DNA from: Marinobacter salarius
GTDB lineage: Bacteria; Pseudomonadota; Gammaproteobacteria; Pseudomonadales; Oleiphilaceae
NCBI RefSeq assembly: GCF_032922745.1
Contig: NZ_CP136693.1
Location: forward strand, 3,596,001-3,660,000
Direction of reading: 5' to 3'
Length of the DNA stretch: 64,000 bases
Below are positions 60,912-64,000 of the stretch, in pieces. Below the pieces are notes generated by a model. The model saw only the letters and a list, made by a program, of their open reading frames with translations. It ran no database searches and was not told the origin of the DNA. Each line of letters begins with the position of its first letter. Positions within the stretch are counted from its first letter, which is position 1. The translations under genes and the position numbers were made by a program.

Positions 60912-62678
60912 ATGAGTCAATTTGCAATCAATTTATTATTTGTGGGCGGCTCATTCGCCCTCTATATCGGCATCGCAATTTGGGCGAGAGCCGGTAGCAC
61001 AAGTGATTTCTACGTTGCTGGTGGCGGCGTTCACCCAATCACCAACGGTGCGGCGATCGGCGCTGACTGGATGTCCGCAGCATCCTTTATCTCCATGGCG
61101 GGCTTGATTGCCGCTGGTGGTTACGCAAACTCGACGTTCCTGATGGGCTGGACAGGCGGCTACGTTCTGCTGGCCATGCTTCTGGCGCCTTACCTGCGTA
61201 AGTTTGGTAAGTTTACGGTTCCCGAGTTCATTGGTGACCGCTTTTACAGCAAGAATGCCCGTCTCGTGGCAGTTATCTGTCTGATTGTAGCGTCCGTGAC
61301 CTACGTCATCGGCCAGATGGCTGGTGCTGGCGTAGCCTTCTCGCGTTTCCTTGAAGTCGAATCAACCATGGGTCTGATCATTGCGGCTGTGGTGGTATTC
61401 GTCTACGCCGTACTCGGCGGCATGAAGGGCATCACCTATACCCAGGTGGCTCAGTACTGCGTACTGATCGTTGCCTATACCATCCCTGCCGTTTTCATCT
61501 CCCTGCAACTGACTGGTAATGCTCTGCCTCCGCTGGGTCTGTTCTCGACTCACGTGGACTCCGGCATGCCGATTCTGGACAAGCTAAACCAGGTCATCAC
61601 GGATCTCGGCTTCAACGAGTACACCGCTGATGTCGACAATAAACTGAACATGGTTCTGTTTACTCTGTCCCTGATGATCGGTACCGCTGGTCTGCCCCAC
61701 GTCATTATCCGGTTCTTCACGGTACCGAAGGTGGCGGATGCACGCTGGTCTGCTGGCTGGGCACTGGTTTTCATCGCCCTGCTCTACCTGACAGCGCCGG
61801 CCGTTGCTTCCATGGCTCGTTTGAATCTGATGACCACTATCTATCCTGAAGGCACTCAAGCAGAGCCGATCCAGTATGATGAGCGTCCGCAGTGGATCAA
61901 AGAATGGGAAGTTACTGGCCTGATTCAGTACGAGGACAAAAACGGAGACGGTCGTATCCAGCTGTATAACGACTCGCCTGCGTTTGAAAGCACGGCTCAG
62001 TCTCGCGGCTGGGAAGGCAACGAGCTGGTCGTGAACCGGGATATCCTGGTACTGGCCAACCCGGAAATCGCCAACCTGCCAGGATGGGTTATCGGCCTGA
62101 TCGCCGCCGGTGGTCTGGCTGCGGCACTGTCAACGGCAGCCGGTCTGTTGCTGGCAATATCGTCAGCGGTCAGTCACGACCTGATCAAAGGCTCGATCAA
62201 CCCCAACATCACGGAGAAAGGCGAGCTGCTCGCAGCCCGAATATCGATGGCAGTCGCAATCTGTGTTGCCACCTATCTGGGCGCAAACCCACCGGGCTTC
62301 GCGGCACAAGTTGTTGCACTAGCCTTCGGCATCGCAGCAGCGTCCCTGTTCCCGGCGCTGATGATGGGTATTTTCTCCAAGCGGGTTAACAATGTCGGTG
62401 CAATCGCCGGTATGCTGACCGGTCTTGGCTTCACCCTGGCGTACATCTTCGTGTACAAGGGCTGGCTGTTCATTCCGGGCACCAACAACCTCGCAGACAC
62501 CCCGGAAAACTGGGTACTGGGCATTTCGCCTCTGTCTATCGGTGCAGTTGGTGCTGTCGTCAACTTTGCGGTAGCCTTCATTGTGTCCAACGCAACTGAA
62601 GAACCGCCCGTTGAGATTCAGGAACTGGTTGAAAGCGTCCGCTACCCACGTGGTGCGAGTCAGGCTCACGACCACTAA
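60912..62678 (+). CDS. Sodium:solute symporter family protein (ActP-like, VC_2705 subfamily)
   Basis: 588-residue SSS-family transporter, probably for acetate or a related monocarboxylate with sodium. About 13 helices. Marker segments are FYVAGGGVHPITNGAAIGADWMSAASF, GWTGGYVLLAMLLAPYLRKFGKFTVPEFIGDR, LGGMKGITYTQVAQY and GLAAALSTAAGLLLAISSAVSHDL. A roughly 90-residue loop (about 315-375) contains DKNGDGRIQLYN at residues 342-353, which matches the EF-hand calcium loop D-x-N-x-D-G-x-I-x-x-x-N/E. The neighbouring symporter-kinase and DUF4212 subunit point to acetate. A palindrome and a strong terminator follow. Confidence 0.92.
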   Translation: MSQFAINLLFVGGSFALYIGIAIWARAGSTSDFYVAGGGVHPITNGAAIGADWMSAASFISMAGLIAAGGYANSTFLMGWTGGYVLLAMLLAPYLRKFGKFTVPEFIGDRFYSKNARLVAVICLIVASVTYVIGQMAGAGVAFSRFLEVESTMGLIIAAVVVFVYAVLGGMKGITYTQVAQYCVLIVAYTIPAVFISLQLTGNALPPLGLFSTHVDSGMPILDKLNQVITDLGFNEYTADVDNKLNMVLFTLSLMIGTAGLPHVIIRFFTVPKVADARWSAGWALVFIALLYLTAPAVASMARLNLMTTIYPEGTQAEPIQYDERPQWIKEWEVTGLIQYEDKNGDGRIQLYNDSPAFESTAQSRGWEGNELVVNRDILVLANPEIANLPGWVIGLIAAGGLAAALSTAAGLLLAISSAVSHDLIKGSINPNITEKGELLAARISMAVAICVATYLGANPPGFAAQVVALAFGIAAASLFPALMMGIFSKRVNNVGAIAGMLTGLGFTLAYIFVYKGWLFIPGTNNLADTPENWVLGISPLSIGAVGAVVNFAVAFIVSNATEEPPVEIQELVESVRYPRGASQAHDH

Positions 62679-62691
62679 GCAACGAATCAGC

Positions 62692-62712
62692 CTAATTCAT
62701 TGAATGAATTAG
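62692..62712. repeat. 21-base perfect palindrome after the symporter gene
   Basis: CTAATTCATT-G-AATGAATTAG, fully self-complementary around one central base, 14 bases past the symporter stop and just before the terminator. It could be a regulator site or a first weak hairpin of a double terminator. Confidence 0.5.
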
Positions 62713-62723
62713 AAGGTTGATGA

Positions 62724-62761
62724 CGAACGGGCTTCCTCTGTGAGGGAGCCCGTTCTTTTTT
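62724..62761 (+). terminator. Rho-independent terminator after the symporter gene
   Basis: Stem GAACGGGCTTCCTC / GAGGGAGCCCGTTC (one G-T pair) with a three-base loop, followed by six T (62756-62761). It ends the DUF4212-symporter transcript before the hypothetical gene. Confidence 0.92.
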
Positions 62762-62776
62762 AAGGAAACCTGTTTT

Positions 62777-63283
62777 ATGTTCTGGACGTTTGTCGCTACC
62801 GTTGTTTGCGGCCTCGGGGCCGCTGGTATTGCGCTTGGTATTCGGGCTGTCACCCGAAATCTCGCTCCGAAATGGATCATCCCGGTATTTGCCGGAGCAG
62901 GTATGCTTGGATACCTCATATACACCGAATACACTTGGTTTGACCAGAAGCAGTCCCTGATGCCCGAAGAAGCCGTCATTGTGGACACGGAAAGCAACGG
63001 CATTCTCTGGCGCCCATGGACGTTTTTCTTCCCTTACGTCAACGCCTTTTCGACAGTTGATACCAAGAGCATCAGCGAAACCCCCTCAAATCCGAACGTA
63101 GTGCGATTCACACTGTATCGTTTCGAGCAGAAGATGACCGACGCCGTCTCCCATCGGGTTCATATTCTCAACTGCAGTACCCACGAACTCGTACCATTGG
63201 GTTCGGACGGTGCTCCAAGGCTTGATAACATGAAGGAGCTGGATCCGCAGGACAAACTGCTGAACACCGTTTGCAGCGGATAA
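62777..63283 (+). CDS. Conserved hypothetical membrane protein
   Basis: 168-residue protein I do not recognise. Two N-terminal helices (FWTFVATVVCGLGAAGIALGIRAV and WIIPVFAGAGMLGYLIYTEYTWF) are followed by a soluble domain of about 110 residues with VDTESNGILWRPWTFFFPYVNAF and YRFEQKMTDAVSHRVHILNCSTHEL, probably periplasmic. It has one Cys in the tail that could pair with C-terminal CSG. AAGGAAA precedes the ATG. It lies between the symporter terminator and the symporter-kinase gene, so a role in envelope sensing or in the kinase module is plausible but unproven. Confidence 0.8.
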   Translation: MFWTFVATVVCGLGAAGIALGIRAVTRNLAPKWIIPVFAGAGMLGYLIYTEYTWFDQKQSLMPEEAVIVDTESNGILWRPWTFFFPYVNAFSTVDTKSISETPSNPNVVRFTLYRFEQKMTDAVSHRVHILNCSTHELVPLGSDGAPRLDNMKELDPQDKLLNTVCSG

Positions 63284-63335
63284 CGATAAACTCAATGAAC
63301 CCCGACAGTCCCGGGTAGAATAAAAAGAGCGAATT

Positions 63336-64000
63336 ATGATTAGTGCCTGGTTGCTGGTTTTAATCTCCATCACCTACATTTCGATTCTTTTTATTATTGC
63401 CTGGGCCGGCGACAAGCATCCTGGTCTCTACCGTCGCCGACTGGCACGTACCCATATCTATGCCCTGTCACTCGCGGTCTACTTCACCTCCTGGACGTTT
63501 TATGGTGCCGTAGGCCGGGCAACTCAGGAGGGGCTGGGCTTTTTACCAATCTATCTCGGCCCATTGCTCGTTTTTGTCTTTGGTGCTCCCCTGTTGCGTC
63601 GTATTATCTTCATCAGCAAACGCAACAACACCACCTCCATCGCTGACTTCATTGCGTCCCGCTACGGCAAATCCCAGTCACTCGCTGCAATGGTGGCAAT
63701 CTTTGCGTTAATCGGCAGCGTTCCCTATATTGCCTTGCAACTCAAAGCCATCTCCATGGGCTTTAGCGTCCTGTCGGACACCGGCGTGGAGCCCAATGAG
63801 CTCAGTACCGCTGCGTGGAACGACTCAGCCTGGTACATCACTCTGGTCCTCGCGGTATTTACGGTCCTGTTCGGCACCCGACACCTCGAATCAACCGAAC
63901 ATCACCGGGGCATGATACAGGCGGTAGCCTTCGAATCATTGATAAAGCTCGTGGCCTTCGTGGCCGTTGGCCTGTTCGTTATCTATGGTCTTTATGGCGG
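63336..64000 (+). CDS. Symporter-domain sensor histidine kinase, N-terminal part (CrbS/MxtR/CbrA-like)
   Basis: Open frame from ATG at 63336 to the window end (221 codons, no stop). The visible part is an SSS/PutP-like membrane domain: SAWLLVLISITYISILFIIAWAGD, LYRRRLARTHIYALSLAVYFTSWTFYGAVGRA and TTSIADFIASRYGKSQSLAA. This combination of short Na-solute symporter helices with such loops is characteristic of the hybrid kinases CbrA, CrbS and MxtR, where histidine-kinase domains follow. The HK domains are outside the window, so the call is by family and context (acetate symporter upstream). AAGAGCG stands before the ATG. Confidence 0.82.
   Translation, partial: MISAWLLVLISITYISILFIIAWAGDKHPGLYRRRLARTHIYALSLAVYFTSWTFYGAVGRATQEGLGFLPIYLGPLLVFVFGAPLLRRIIFISKRNNTTSIADFIASRYGKSQSLAAMVAIFALIGSVPYIALQLKAISMGFSVLSDTGVEPNELSTAAWNDSAWYITLVLAVFTVLFGTRHLESTEHHRGMIQAVAFESLIKLVAFVAVGLFVIYGLYG

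Overview
The window looks like core chromosome of a marine gammaproteobacterium, most probably Marinobacter or a close relative. This is inferred from gene content and order, not from a database search. The supporting features are a metG-rsxABCDGE-nth block, a dnaE-accA-tilS-pyrG-kdsA-eno-ftsB-ispDF-truD-surE-pcm-nlpD-rpoS block, an arsC-wrbA-DUF2069 trio, and a DUF4212/sodium-solute symporter pair followed by a symporter-domain sensor kinase. Coding density is very high. No stretch longer than about 300 bases lacks a gene. I saw no rRNA, tRNA, prophage, insertion sequence or CRISPR array.

Layout. 1-9 kb: the 3' part of valS, a PanE-like reductase, a chemoreceptor, the ampDE pair and a large DUF1631 protein. 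9-18.5 kb: nadC, then a minus-strand group (YqcC-like protein, orphan ParA, Hda, CDP-alcohol phosphatidyltransferase, DUF2066) divergent from purMN, followed by a DUF3108 protein, avtA and a DUF416 protein. 18.5-29 kb: dcd and the Fe-S carrier apbC on the minus strand, then metG, the six-gene Rsx/Rnf electron-transport complex and nth. 29-47 kb: a long minus-strand housekeeping run, read from dnaE down to rpoS, that covers replication, fatty acid, CTP, tRNA, KDO, glycolysis, division and isoprenoid genes and ends with nlpD and the stress sigma factor. A DUF368 (polyprenyl-phosphate translocase family) gene sits inside it. 47-54 kb: a TlpA-like lipoprotein, arsC-wrbA-DUF2069, an orphan GspE-type ATPase, and a DUF3080 lipoprotein next to the methionine-salvage genes mtnBDC. 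54-58 kb: a two-subunit molybdenum hydroxylase, a tiny lipoprotein and smrA. 58-64 kb: a cNMP/CBS/DUF294 regulator and a DnaQ-like exonuclease, then a probable acetate-uptake locus (DUF4212 subunit, symporter, unknown membrane protein, and the start of a CrbS/MxtR-like symporter-kinase).

Items outside ordinary annotation: two intergenic palindromic elements with unrelated arms but a shared core (near 19.25 and 38.55 kb); a 24-codon threonine-rich reading frame and an AAnAAnAA tract just before the DUF4212 gene; an EF-hand-like loop in the symporter; an nlpD start whose signal peptide only becomes normal if one A of a seven-A run is skipped; an (AAN)4 tract in the rpoS leader; and a 63-residue lipoprotein built from three Trp-containing repeats. 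No wholly new multi-gene system is evident. The best candidates for new biology are the palindromic element family and the acetate-locus leader.
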